A stretch of 32,029 nucleotides of DNA from Alphaproteobacteria bacterium UBA5343. Its GTDB lineage: Bacteria; Pseudomonadota; Alphaproteobacteria; RF32; UBA5343. A program made the position numbers and the translations under genes. Where the stretch lies: the NCBI GenBank assembly GCA_002410125.1, contig DHQH01000049.1, forward strand, positions 1 through 32,029, given 5' to 3'. The stretch's first letter is position 1. Each line of letters starts with the position of its first letter. Shown here one piece after another: positions 24,475 to 32,029 of this stretch. The notes below the pieces were generated by a model that was given only the letters and a program-made list of their open reading frames with translations, was not told the DNA's origin and did no database searches.

Positions 24475-24541
24475 ATATTCTTTGATTTTTAGTGTTTTCT
24501 GTGCTATTGTGTCTATATTGTCTAATTTTCTTTTGAGGTAT

Positions 24542-25663
24542 ATGGTGAGAAGAAAAGCGAAAATTAACTTGGCTAAAAAAGTGGGTGTAATTATGCTCGC
24601 TGGTTTTGCTGTATTCACTAATAAGTGGCGAGTTAGTGAATTTTTTTCAGATATGAATGAGAGAAAAAAATCAAGAACAAAAGAGGTTAGAATTAGAAAT
24701 AAAAAAAGAATTGACAGTGCAAGAAATGGAGTTTTAAATCCTCGAGGAGAATATAACGGTACGGTAAATAATGTATCAGCTAAAGAATTCGATGAATTAA
24801 TAGATAATATTGATGATGTTGATATAAATGAAGAGATTAAGAAAAGAGCAAATTGGACTGTTGCTAATTTTGTGCAGACAACAATTGATGAGATGTACCA
24901 AATACATAAATTAGAGGCAAAATCAAAAATACTAAGAAATCAATATATACAAGATAATTATATTAATGGTCCTCATATGGATAAAGCTTCATCTAAGTAT
25001 AAGGCTTATTGTTTATTATTTGTAATGAATAATTTGAGTAATTTTCCTGAGTTTCAAGATGGTTTGGTAGCTGATTTGACTGATTGGCAAAAAATGTCTA
25101 ATAGTCAATTTCAGAAGAAGGTAAAGGTAGATTATAAAGATTATGTGATTGATGGAAAAAGTGAGGGTAATTTGCCCCAGTATGGTGATGTTGTAACAAT
25201 GATTAGAAAAACTGGTGGTGGTCATGCGGTAACTTATATTGGAGAAAAGTTAAGAGAAGGTAAGGATGATACTGTTAGTGGTAATAGTGATGATCATGGT
25301 GGTGGAAGTGAAGTAAAGCTTGTTGGAATGGATCACTGGAATAAAGATTCTTATAAGATGTATTTTATCGATACAAAAGGTCTTTCAGAAAAGTATTGGA
25401 AAGAGTTATATAAAGAAGAATATAAAGATAAAGGTGAAGAGGGTAAGAAAGAGTTTTTAGTTCTTCTTTATATGGCGCGAATTGAGGATAAGGGTAATGC
25501 CCATTTTATGGTTGAGAAAGAGAGAATGGACGCCCAAGAGAAGATGATACAAAGACAAGAGAGTGAGAAAAAGATACTTGCTTATAAAGAACAAAAACAT
25601 AAGGTAGATCAACAGGCAAAACAAATGGCAGTTTATAATAAACAACGAAATATGAAAGGATAG
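24542..25663 (+). CDS. Predicted exported or membrane-anchored papain-fold (C-H-N) protein, paralogue 2
   Basis: This 373-residue protein is paralogous to the one at 23129. It has a basic N-terminus with a short hydrophobic segment (VGVIMLAGFAVF), DINEEIKKRANW, then AYCLLFVMNNL (C157), PQYGDVVTM, GGGHAVTYIGE (H228) and VSGNSDDHGGGS (N248). The C-H-N order again suggests an NlpC/P60- or CHAP-like hydrolase. The Lys/Gln-rich C-terminal 60 residues look helical. I chose ATG 24542: GAGG lies just upstream and the N-terminus then aligns with the paralogue. A TTG at 24482 would add 20 hydrophobic residues and make a two-helix anchor, which I cannot exclude. Function is unknown. Confidence 0.55.
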   Translation: MVRRKAKINLAKKVGVIMLAGFAVFTNKWRVSEFFSDMNERKKSRTKEVRIRNKKRIDSARNGVLNPRGEYNGTVNNVSAKEFDELIDNIDDVDINEEIKKRANWTVANFVQTTIDEMYQIHKLEAKSKILRNQYIQDNYINGPHMDKASSKYKAYCLLFVMNNLSNFPEFQDGLVADLTDWQKMSNSQFQKKVKVDYKDYVIDGKSEGNLPQYGDVVTMIRKTGGGHAVTYIGEKLREGKDDTVSGNSDDHGGGSEVKLVGMDHWNKDSYKMYFIDTKGLSEKYWKELYKEEYKDKGEEGKKEFLVLLYMARIEDKGNAHFMVEKERMDAQEKMIQRQESEKKILAYKEQKHKVDQQAKQMAVYNKQRNMKG

Positions 25664-25671
25664 TTTGTATA

Positions 25672-26301
25672 ATGGCATCAAAATTAAAGCAAGTACCTAG
25701 AATTTTGGAAGCTATGAACTTTACATCAGATGAAATGGCAAGAGTTCTTAATGCTCAAAAACAACCTAAATATAAGAACAAATTTGCAGCTGAGATTGCT
25801 ATTGAATTAGGGATGGTAAGTAAATCTCGCAAGAATAAGGGACTTGTAAAGCAGGCTGATATGAGAGTTAAAGCTGCGAAAGATGACCTGGAGGCAGTTA
25901 GCAAGCATCAGATATTGAAGAGTGACTTGCCTGAGCCTTTTTTAGGAAGAGATGGTGTTGCTAGTCCAAGTATTAAAAATCCAACTAAGACAGATGTAAT
26001 GGTGTCAATTTCAAATTTATCTGCGGCTATGGTTAGCCTTTATAGTGATAGGGCTAATAAGGATGTATTGATGGAGGGGGCAGAAGAGGCTGAAAATATA
26101 ATATCTAGTTTAATGCAAGATTCTTATGTTCATCCAGAGAGATATAATAAGGTTTATGGTGGATTTATGGAATCATTGATGAAGTCGGATAGAATTGATT
26201 TGCAGAAAATTGGATTGGATTTTTTAGCTAATAGAAAAAGAGAAGTTGATAATTTTATAATCTCTAATAGAGTTAAACTTAAGGGAAATAGTAGATATTA
26301 A
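25672..26301 (+). CDS. Hypothetical protein, last gene of the papain-like/Cys-rich cluster
   Basis: This 209-residue, mostly helical, soluble-looking protein has no recognised family, signal peptide or cysteine. The N-terminal half (KQVPRILEAMNFTSDEMARV, then KFAAEIAIELGM) could be a small helical DNA- or protein-binding bundle. The C-terminal half has LQKIGLDFLANRKREVDNFI. ATG 25672 begins 8 bp after the upstream stop, so it shares that transcript and probably that process. A strong terminator follows directly at 26300. I cannot say what it does. Confidence 0.55.
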   Translation: MASKLKQVPRILEAMNFTSDEMARVLNAQKQPKYKNKFAAEIAIELGMVSKSRKNKGLVKQADMRVKAAKDDLEAVSKHQILKSDLPEPFLGRDGVASPSIKNPTKTDVMVSISNLSAAMVSLYSDRANKDVLMEGAEEAENIISSLMQDSYVHPERYNKVYGGFMESLMKSDRIDLQKIGLDFLANRKREVDNFIISNRVKLKGNSRY

Positions 26302-26332
26302 AAAAGCCTCCTGAATTGGAGGCTTTTTTTTG
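26300..26332. terminator. Bidirectional intrinsic terminator
   Basis: AAAAAAGCCTCC pairs with GGAGGCTTTTTT around TGAATT, with A and T runs on either side, so it can serve both the plus-strand hypothetical cluster and the minus-strand DMT transporter that ends at 26339. Confidence 0.92.
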
Positions 26333-26338
26333 TGGGTT

Positions 26339-27331
26339 TTATTTGAATGATTTTAGGAGTAGTTTCTCTTTTAATACTCTATATAAAACCATAGCCATTG
26401 CACCTATGATTACAATAATACCCGCTAGTATATCCGTGTTTGATATATCTGAAATGGTAAGGATAGTGAAATATGAGAATATAATTTCTATTATGTAAGT
26501 AAAGACTGGTAGGAATGAGTTATACATCATAAATACTTCATTTTTAGCAACTGATACTGCATAGAAGTAGTAATACATTCCAAATGAATAGATGAATACT
26601 CCATGGATTAGAGAACCAACTACAGTTGGGATATAAAAGAAATCTTTAGCTTTTGGAAGGGATTCATAAAAAGGAATTTGGTTAGTTACCTCAGCAGGAG
26701 AGATTGATCCTATATAGGCAATTATTCCAAAGAAAGCGATAAACAAAATAGAAGTTATCATCATAATATAGCCAGATACTCTACATCTATCTTTTATTGT
26801 TAGTTGGACTTTATTTTGAGGGTGAGTTTCTGTAACTATCGTTCTAATAGAGCCAAATATAGCACCGATAAATACCCAGAAAAATACGATTATTTTAATA
26901 TCAATATGCATTTCATTTAGGATGATGAATGAGCCAATTATGGTTAGAAATATACCAACAACATCAATAGGATTTAATTTTCTTTTTAAAAACATAGTAG
27001 TGAAAATTAGGGCTATGGCAATTTCCATATTCCTTAATAAATCTAGTTCGGTTGAGGTGATATATATGAGTGCTGTTATGTAACAAATGTTTTTTAAGAT
27101 TTGGCATATGCTAAAGAGCCAAGAATTTTTTGCCATTACGGTTTCAATTCCGTTATTGCCTGGACCTGCAACAAAAATCAAAGTAAGGGAACATATAAAA
27201 GTAATTGCACAGGTGAATATTACTGGGTTTACTTGATATTTTTGGATTAGATACCTGACAAATACCATAGATAAAGCCCAAAAGAACATAGTGGTTAAAG
27301 AAAGAAAGGCTGATTTTTTTTGATATCCCAT
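26339..27331 (-). CDS. EamA/DMT-superfamily membrane transporter
   Basis: This 330-residue, very hydrophobic protein has about ten membrane helices in two similar halves, as in drug/metabolite transporters of the EamA type. The start SLTTMFFWALSMVFVRYLIQ is typical of the first helix. ELDLLRNMEIAIALIFTTMFLKRKLNPIDVVG matches the end-of-repeat motif where helix 4 meets the KR.. loop, and a similar unit recurs near the C-terminus (AGIIVIIGAMAMVLYRVLK). Such proteins export amino acids, nucleotides or sugars; the substrate is unknown. ATG 27329-27331 is divergent from gltX, 98 bp away. It ends at the bidirectional terminator. Confidence 0.8.
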   Translation of the reverse strand: MGYQKKSAFLSLTTMFFWALSMVFVRYLIQKYQVNPVIFTCAITFICSLTLIFVAGPGNNGIETVMAKNSWLFSICQILKNICYITALIYITSTELDLLRNMEIAIALIFTTMFLKRKLNPIDVVGIFLTIIGSFIILNEMHIDIKIIVFFWVFIGAIFGSIRTIVTETHPQNKVQLTIKDRCRVSGYIMMITSILFIAFFGIIAYIGSISPAEVTNQIPFYESLPKAKDFFYIPTVVGSLIHGVFIYSFGMYYYFYAVSVAKNEVFMMYNSFLPVFTYIIEIIFSYFTILTISDISNTDILAGIIVIIGAMAMVLYRVLKEKLLLKSFK

Positions 27332-27429
27332 ATTTAAATCCTAATACTTAATAAATATTATCTTGTGTTTTTGTAATAGTTATATTATTTTGTGGTTAAT
27401 TTAAAATAACTTTGTAAAGGTATAGAAAA

Positions 27430-29085
27430 TTGAAAGAAATTGCAAATAGAATTTTTAAGAATGATTTACCAACAATGGCTGAGATTGAAGCTAAGTATAA
27501 ACCAAGAGAATTAAAAGAGGGGGCAAGAGTAACAAGATTTGCTCCTAGTCCGACTGGTTTTGTGCATATTGGTAGTTTGTATGCGGCACTGGTGAATGAG
27601 AAATTTGCTCATAACGAGGAAGATGGTATTTTTATTCTTAGAATTGAAGATACAGATCAGGCTCGTGAAGTTGAAGGTGCAGCTGATTTGATTGCTCAGT
27701 CTTTGGCTGATTTTGATATAAAAGTTGATGAGGGTGAAGTATCAAAAGGTAATGAAATTGGTAATTATGGTCCTTATCGTCAAAGTGACAGAAAAGAAAT
27801 TTATCAAGCCTTTATTAAATATCTAATTGAAGAAGGTAAAGCATATCCTTGTTTTGCAACAAAAGAAGAATTAGATGTAATGAGAGAAGAGCAGCAAAAA
27901 CAATCTCTTCGTCCCGGTTATTATGGTAAATGGGCAACAGGTCGTGAGTTATCAAAAGAAGAAATGATTAAAAATCTTGATGAAGGCAAGCCTTATGTAA
28001 TCAGATTTAAATCTCCTGGTAATTATGATAAAAGAATTGCAGTAAAAGATGTTATTAAAGGTGTTAGAGAACTTCCTGAAAATGATTTAGATATTGTGAT
28101 TATGAAGCAAGATAAATTACCAACATATCATTTTGCTCATGTAATTGATGATCATTTTATGTACACAACTCATGTTATTCGTGGTGATGAGTGGTTCCCA
28201 TCTGTACCGCTTCATATTCAATTATTTAGAGCATTTAAATGGAAAACTCCAAAATATGCTCATGTTTCACCAATTCAAAAGCTAGAAGATAATAAGAAGA
28301 GAAAACTTAGTAAGAGAAAAGATCCAGAGGCTAATGTTATGTATTATGCTGAAAAAGGATATCCAAAAATTGCTGTGATTGAGTATCTAATGAATCTCGC
28401 TAATTCTAATTATGAAGATTGGAAAAAAGCAAATCCAAGTCTTACTTATAATGATTTTGAAATTACTATGAAAAGACTTGCAGGTAGTGCAGGAGCTTTA
28501 TTTGACTTTGATAAATTGAACAGTATTTCAAGAGAATATGTTGCAACACTTAGTGCAGAAGAGTTTTTTGATAATGGTTTAGAATGGGCTAAAAAATATG
28601 ATGCAGAGCTTGCTGATATTATGGTGAGTAATGAAGAATATGTGAGAGCTATTTTTGGTATTGAACGAGGAATTGGTGAGAGAGTTAGAAAAGACATTGT
28701 TAAATGGGAAGATCTTAGAGCTGATATTGAGCCTTTCCTTGATGATAAATTCTCTATTGGTAAAAATGAGGCTTTGGAGCTAATTGGACTTGATGAAGAG
28801 ACAGTTTCTAAAGTTATTAGTGATTATCTTGCTAGTTATGATAAAAATGATGATAAGCAAGAATGGTTTGGTAAATTAAGAGTGGTTGCTGAAAATAATG
28901 GCTTTGCTCTAAAAGGAAAAGACTATAAGAAGAATCCTGATGCTTATAAAGGTGATATTTCTAGTGTTGCTAAGATATTTAGAGTGTTGTTGATGGGTAA
29001 GGTTGAGACACCTGATCTTTATTCGGTGGTTAGTGTTATGGGTGAAAAACGAGTTAATCTTCGTATTCTTCGTCTTTTTTCCTAA
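27430..29085 (+). CDS. gltX: Glutamyl-tRNA synthetase (long, clostridial-like form)
   Basis: This 551-residue class I synthetase charges tRNA-Glu. The HIGH-type motif is APSPTGFVHIGS (38-49), LRIEDTDQARE follows, and the KMSKS-type loop is KLSKR at 292-296. At 551 residues it is longer than the usual 470-500, and GSLYAALVNEKFA after the HIGH motif differs from the common GGARTALFNWLFA. Both features recall forms found in Clostridia, so transfer between gut bacteria is possible. The start is TTG 27430, supported by GTAAAGG about 10 bp upstream. The long 3' leader of hairpins and a terminator follows. Whether it charges tRNA-Gln as well is not decidable here. Confidence 0.93.
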   Translation: MKEIANRIFKNDLPTMAEIEAKYKPRELKEGARVTRFAPSPTGFVHIGSLYAALVNEKFAHNEEDGIFILRIEDTDQAREVEGAADLIAQSLADFDIKVDEGEVSKGNEIGNYGPYRQSDRKEIYQAFIKYLIEEGKAYPCFATKEELDVMREEQQKQSLRPGYYGKWATGRELSKEEMIKNLDEGKPYVIRFKSPGNYDKRIAVKDVIKGVRELPENDLDIVIMKQDKLPTYHFAHVIDDHFMYTTHVIRGDEWFPSVPLHIQLFRAFKWKTPKYAHVSPIQKLEDNKKRKLSKRKDPEANVMYYAEKGYPKIAVIEYLMNLANSNYEDWKKANPSLTYNDFEITMKRLAGSAGALFDFDKLNSISREYVATLSAEEFFDNGLEWAKKYDAELADIMVSNEEYVRAIFGIERGIGERVRKDIVKWEDLRADIEPFLDDKFSIGKNEALELIGLDEETVSKVISDYLASYDKNDDKQEWFGKLRVVAENNGFALKGKDYKKNPDAYKGDISSVAKIFRVLLMGKVETPDLYSVVSVMGEKRVNLRILRLFS

Positions 29086-29104
29086 ATCACATCAAATAAA
29101 TTTA

Positions 29105-29149
29105 TGCTCAAACACGTTCAAGTAGGTTACTACGAGAAGTGCTTGAGCA
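29105..29149 (+). other. Long imperfect hairpin in the gltX 3' region
   Basis: TGCTCAAACAC (29105-29115) pairs with GTGCTTGAGCA (29139-29149) with one mismatch. Inside it TTC/GAA and GTAG-GTTA-CTAC can also pair, making a single extended stem of about 45 nt. There is no T run after it, so it is not a simple terminator. It may be a 3'-UTR stabiliser, a processed small RNA or a protein site. Confidence 0.5.
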
Positions 29150-29227
29150 AAATTTAGTTTAATGCACCTTATAAAAAAATCCATCAGACCCAACTTGTTG
29201 GGGTTTGTTTATTGATTATTTATCGTA

Positions 29228-29263
29228 TAAAAAAAGCCTCGGCGGTTGCTGGGGCTTTTTTTG
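29228..29263 (+). terminator. Intrinsic terminator downstream of gltX
   Basis: AAAAAAGCCTCGGC pairs with GCTGGGGCTTTTTT (two G-U pairs) around GGTT, with A and T runs on each side. A weaker CCCAA-CTTG-TTGGG hairpin lies at about 29189-29202. The A run means it can also stop the convergent HAD gene that ends at 29268. Confidence 0.88.
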
Positions 29264-29267
29264 TGTT

Positions 29268-30005
29268 TTAACCTTTTAATATATGTTCGATTACTTCTGT
29301 GAAGTTATTAGCATAGTGGCTTGGTTGGTTTAATTTTGTTCTTGAACTGTCGTCCTTTACTTCATGTCCATATCTGCAGAATATGGTTTTTATTGGGTAG
29401 TTTAAATTTTCTCCAGCTTTATTTCCTGCATAAATATCTGAATTTTTATCACCAATCATGAAAATTATATCATTTGAGTTTATATTATGGTCTTGGATAA
29501 CTCTTTTTATGGTGTCTTCTTTTTCTTCTTTCTCGTGGAGTATACCAGCTGTATCAAGAAACTTTATTCCTTTGAATGTGTGTTGGTGTTTTTTGATAGC
29601 CTCTTTAATACCTAAGTCTTTTCTAGCTGTGACTATTATGAATTTAAATCCATTGTTTTGTAGTGTTTGTAATCCTTCTAATACACCACTATAAATAACA
29701 TCTTTTTGGTAGTTTTCATATTGTCTGATATTATAATATTCCATAAGTTCTATATAGGTATTGGTAGATATTTCTACAGGTGATTTATGGTTTATTATTC
29801 TCTGTAAATTATAAACCCCTGGTCCCCCTATATAAGCAAGAACGTTGTTATCCTCTAATAAATTTTTGCAATATTTTATATCTATATTGTTAGGTAGTAG
29901 GTTATGTTTTACTCCATATTCTATAGTGTCAAGATATGACTTTCTTATTGAATCTCTACTTTCTATTAAACAACCATCAAAATCAAATAGTGCATATTTA
30001 TTCAT
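29268..30005 (-). CDS. HAD-superfamily hydrolase (phosphatase)
   Basis: This 245-residue haloacid-dehalogenase-fold protein has motif I DFDGCLIES with D8 nucleophile and D10, motif II IIVTARKD, and motif IV FMIGDKNSDIYAGNKAG. A helical cap lies between motif I and motif II (about 20-100). It belongs to the phosphoglycolate-phosphatase-like (Gph/PGMB) group; the substrate is probably a small sugar or nucleotide phosphate. AAAGGAAAATTATAA precedes ATG 30003-30005. It lies downstream of the thioredoxin-CcdA-like gene but a strong terminator separates the two, so it should have its own promoter. It is a soluble enzyme and looks complete. Confidence 0.82.
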   Translation of the reverse strand: MNKYALFDFDGCLIESRDSIRKSYLDTIEYGVKHNLLPNNIDIKYCKNLLEDNNVLAYIGGPGVYNLQRIINHKSPVEISTNTYIELMEYYNIRQYENYQKDVIYSGVLEGLQTLQNNGFKFIIVTARKDLGIKEAIKKHQHTFKGIKFLDTAGILHEKEEKEDTIKRVIQDHNINSNDIIFMIGDKNSDIYAGNKAGENLNYPIKTIFCRYGHEVKDDSSRTKLNQPSHYANNFTEVIEHILKG

Positions 30006-30026
30006 TATTATAATTTTCCTTTTGAG

Positions 30027-30057
30027 AAAAATACCCCCTGGTATTGTCAGGGGGTAT
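30027..30057 (-). terminator. Intrinsic terminator of the thioredoxin-CcdA-like gene
   Basis: On the minus strand ATACCCCCTG (rc of 30048-30057) pairs perfectly with CAGGGGGTAT (rc of 30031-30040) around a 7-nt loop and is followed by TTTTT. The 10-bp GC-rich stem is one of the strongest in the window. It begins 11 bp after the stop at 30068. Confidence 0.93.
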
Positions 30058-30067
30058 GTTCTTTGTA

Positions 30068-31318
30068 TTATCTAAGTAGATGAGGGTAGAAGACCATCAT
30101 AATACCTAGAACACCTAAGATTGCTCCACCGATTAGTTTACACCATCTAGCATAGTTATCGCCCATATATTTATTAATAGCGAATAATGCCATACCAAAG
30201 ATGATATAGTCATCTAACATATAGAAGATGTTATAGATAAAGATATAGAAGTAATGCATAAAGCTAGAGATGTTTGAGTTTGCTAATACATTAGTATAAA
30301 CGGCTGGAATTGCAGCACTACACATAAATTCTATAGAGTTTACAACAAATGCTAAGCAAAGGATTGATATAAAGCCTGCGATGCCTTTTAACTCGGAGTT
30401 AACCAATCTTTCCATTCTTGACATTGTTTTTCTTTTGCTATCTGCATTACCAACTTTACAAACTAATGCTCCACCTCTTGTGTCTATAAAGGCTTTGATG
30501 CTGGTAATACCAGTATAAAGAGCAACAATTCCTACAAATAGGGTGATGTAATAGATGTAACCTAAAAGTAAGAATAGGTTTAGCCATGTGGTCATGAATA
30601 AGAAATACATAATACCTTCTGCAAGGACAAAAGCTCCTACAATCTTCCACATTTTCTTTTTATCGTCTAGGCCTGCTACAAGTGATATAAGGTAAGCTAA
30701 CACCCACATTGCACAAGGATTAAAACCATCTACAAACCCTAAAATTACCGATAGTAATGGTAAAGAGGTTTTGAAAACATCAATTTCGCCAAAGAAAGGT
30801 AAATCTAATATTTTAGATTTTTCTGTCATTTCTTTGGTGATTGGCGTTGTGTTTTCTTCGTTTGCTAATTTTTTTGTAGGTGTTTTGATCGCTGAGTTAT
30901 TAGCAAATTCTTGTACCATTTGTTTTAGGGCATATCCAGAATTTGAGTTGTTAGCATAGCCAACCATATATTTATCACCTATGAAGATGGTTGGAGTACC
31001 CATTTTATTTATATCCATACCATATTCCATACCATATTGTTTGAATAATTGACTGTTTTTCTTTTCAGTGATGTTTATGTTATAGAAAATAATATTTGGA
31101 TATTCGTCTTTTAATTCTTCATCAATGAATTTCATTGCCTTGTGGCAGTGAGGGCATCCTGGATGATAGAATAAATAAACACCGTTTTGTTCAACAGTAT
31201 TAGGAATAATTTGTTGTTCATTCATTTGTTTGTTTGTTGTGATTTTGAATGAGAATAAGCTCAATAAAATTATTACTAATAATGTCTCAAATTTGTTGTT
31301 TTTTATTATGTTTAACAT
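30068..31318 (-). CDS. Thioredoxin-like domain fused to CcdA/DsbD-like membrane protein
   Basis: This 416-residue protein starts with a hydrophobic anchor (about 12-25), then a thioredoxin/glutaredoxin-like domain with CPHC (C55, C58) and cis-Pro loop GTPT (108-111), probably outside the inner membrane. After a linker come about six helices with GFVDGFNPCAMWVL (C202) and VNSIEFMCSAAIPAVY (C333). Two buried cysteines in helices 1 and 4 are the DsbD-beta/CcdA arrangement that carries reducing power from cytoplasmic thioredoxin outward. The fused domain would receive it and pass it to envelope proteins. The domain order, thioredoxin first, differs from CcdA alone and from DsbD. Partners are unknown. 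Confidence 0.8.
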   Translation of the reverse strand: MLNIIKNNKFETLLVIILLSLFSFKITTNKQMNEQQIIPNTVEQNGVYLFYHPGCPHCHKAMKFIDEELKDEYPNIIFYNINITEKKNSQLFKQYGMEYGMDINKMGTPTIFIGDKYMVGYANNSNSGYALKQMVQEFANNSAIKTPTKKLANEENTTPITKEMTEKSKILDLPFFGEIDVFKTSLPLLSVILGFVDGFNPCAMWVLAYLISLVAGLDDKKKMWKIVGAFVLAEGIMYFLFMTTWLNLFLLLGYIYYITLFVGIVALYTGITSIKAFIDTRGGALVCKVGNADSKRKTMSRMERLVNSELKGIAGFISILCLAFVVNSIEFMCSAAIPAVYTNVLANSNISSFMHYFYIFIYNIFYMLDDYIIFGMALFAINKYMGDNYARWCKLIGGAILGVLGIMMVFYPHLLR

Positions 31319-31461
31319 TTTATTTTCCTTTTACTTAAATTTACCAGACTAATTTAGTATGTGGTGGGTTAAATTTCAATAAATAAATCTTGATTATTTT
31401 GTGATATTACATTAAAAATTATAACTTTGAAATTTATAATAAAGAAATAAAGGATTTAATT

Positions 31462-32028
31462 ATGGTTGCAACATCTATGGATCAGTTAGTGTCATTGTGT
31501 AAAAGAAGAGGTTTTATTTTCCAAAGTGCTGATATATATGGCGGAATGAAAGGTCTTTATGATTATGGTCCATTAGGAATTGAACTGAAAGATAATATTA
31601 AAAAATCTTGGTGGTCATCAATGATTTATGAAAGAGATGATGTTGAAGGTTTAGAAGCGTCTTTAATTAGTCCTTCAATCATTTGGCAATATTCTGGACA
31701 TGAAGAAACTTTTTCTGATCCTTTGGTTGATTGTAAAGATTGTAAAGCTAGAATGCGTCAAGATAAGATGAAAAATCAAGCTAAATGCGATAATTGTGGT
31801 TCTGAAAATATAACAGAGCCTCGTGATTTTAATCTTTTATTTCCATTAAATATTGGTCCTGTAGTTGAAGAAGGATCAAAAGCTTATCTTAGAGCTGAGA
31901 CTGCACAAGGTTCTTATATTAACTTTAAGAATGTATTAGATTCAACAAGTAGAAAGTTACCTTTTGGTATTGCTCAAGTTGGTAGATCTTTTAGAAATGA
32001 AATTATGGCTCGTAATTTTTTTTTTTGA
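31462..32028 (+). CDS. glyS: Glycyl-tRNA synthetase, dimer type, 5' part
   Basis: The first 188 residues belong to the alpha-2 (eukaryote/Mycoplasma/Bacteroides-like) GlyRS: SLCKRRGFIFQSADIYGG, GLYDYGPLGIELKDNIK, a C..C..C..C zinc-type insert (CKDC and CDNCG), LRAETAQGSYINFKNV and class II motif 2 RSFRNEI. At the right edge the frame hits TGA (32026-32028) right after an 11-T run (32016-32026), where the family should continue N-F-I-F-R. Because an essential gene is unlikely to end there, this is probably a base-count error or an edge artefact, one base before the window ends. AAAGGATTTAATT precedes ATG 31462. Confidence 0.85.
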   Translation: MVATSMDQLVSLCKRRGFIFQSADIYGGMKGLYDYGPLGIELKDNIKKSWWSSMIYERDDVEGLEASLISPSIIWQYSGHEETFSDPLVDCKDCKARMRQDKMKNQAKCDNCGSENITEPRDFNLLFPLNIGPVVEEGSKAYLRAETAQGSYINFKNVLDSTSRKLPFGIAQVGRSFRNEIMARNFFF

Positions 32029-32029
32029 C

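Noticed and set aside
24482..24541. Extended TTG start for the second papain-fold paralogue
   Set aside because: The paralogue's N-terminus aligns with ATG 24542 and GAGG lies just upstream; the extension is kept only as an alternative in the feature text.
23129..26301. Prophage fragment
   Set aside because: No integrase, capsid, portal, terminase or tail gene was recognised; unknown genes alone are not enough.
29105..29149. tRNA or tmRNA-like gene downstream of gltX
   Set aside because: The element is one long stem without the cloverleaf arms, anticodon loop, TTCGAAT-type T loop or CCA end.

Overview
The window is a strongly AT-rich stretch from a Gram-negative-type bacterium. UGA is used as a stop and Trp is encoded by TGG, so the code is standard. 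The gene set (GDP-sugar surface polysaccharide locus, SulP/carbonic anhydrase, CoA-disulfide reductase, single-chain GlyRS) and a degenerate 'CGTCATTCC..'-type interspersed repeat would fit a low-GC, probably host-associated proteobacterium, perhaps alphaproteobacterial. I cannot fix the taxon from sequence alone. No rRNA, tRNA, transposase or CRISPR array was seen.

Layout. (1) 1-2750: a bicarbonate module, with a SulP transporter and a Cys-free ArsR-type regulator on the minus strand, divergent from a beta-carbonic anhydrase. (2) 2750-3740: a gene-poor kilobase with a candidate small RNA, a repetitive element, a beheaded GIY-YIG nuclease gene and an ORF remnant. (3) 3740-7172: metG, a convergent hypothetical protein with a C-terminal 'SGHFKP' domain, a second copy of the candidate small RNA, and a formate/nitrite-family channel. 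(4) 7360-19824: a tightly packed plus-strand locus for a surface glycan: five glycosyltransferase genes, a nucleotidyltransferase, Fcl, Gmd, a coiled-coil/FkbM-like protein, a perosamine-synthase-like aminotransferase, a NeuD/PglD-like acetyltransferase and an MsbA/PglK-like ABC exporter. (5) 19821-23006: redox genes (CoA-disulfide reductase with rhodanese, two flavodoxin-fold reductases). (6) 23129-26301: four genes I do not recognise by name. Two are paralogous predicted papain-fold (C-H-N) proteins with N-terminal membrane or signal segments, placed on either side of a cysteine-rich small protein. (7) 26339-32029: a DMT transporter, gltX, a HAD phosphatase, a thioredoxin-CcdA-like membrane fusion, and the 5' part of a dimer-type glycyl-tRNA synthetase that breaks at a poly-T run at the window edge.

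How the genes work together. Gmd makes GDP-4-keto-6-deoxymannose. Fcl would take it to GDP-L-fucose, and the DegT aminotransferase plus acetyltransferase to GDP-N-acetylperosamine. The glycosyltransferases would assemble these sugars on a lipid carrier and the ABC protein would flip or export the product. SulP and carbonic anhydrase probably supply bicarbonate.

The least explained items are the repeated structured RNA candidate (2881 and 6200), the papain-like pair with the Cys-rich protein, and the glycosyltransferase segment 16088-18049, which is one continuous frame broken by only two stop codons.
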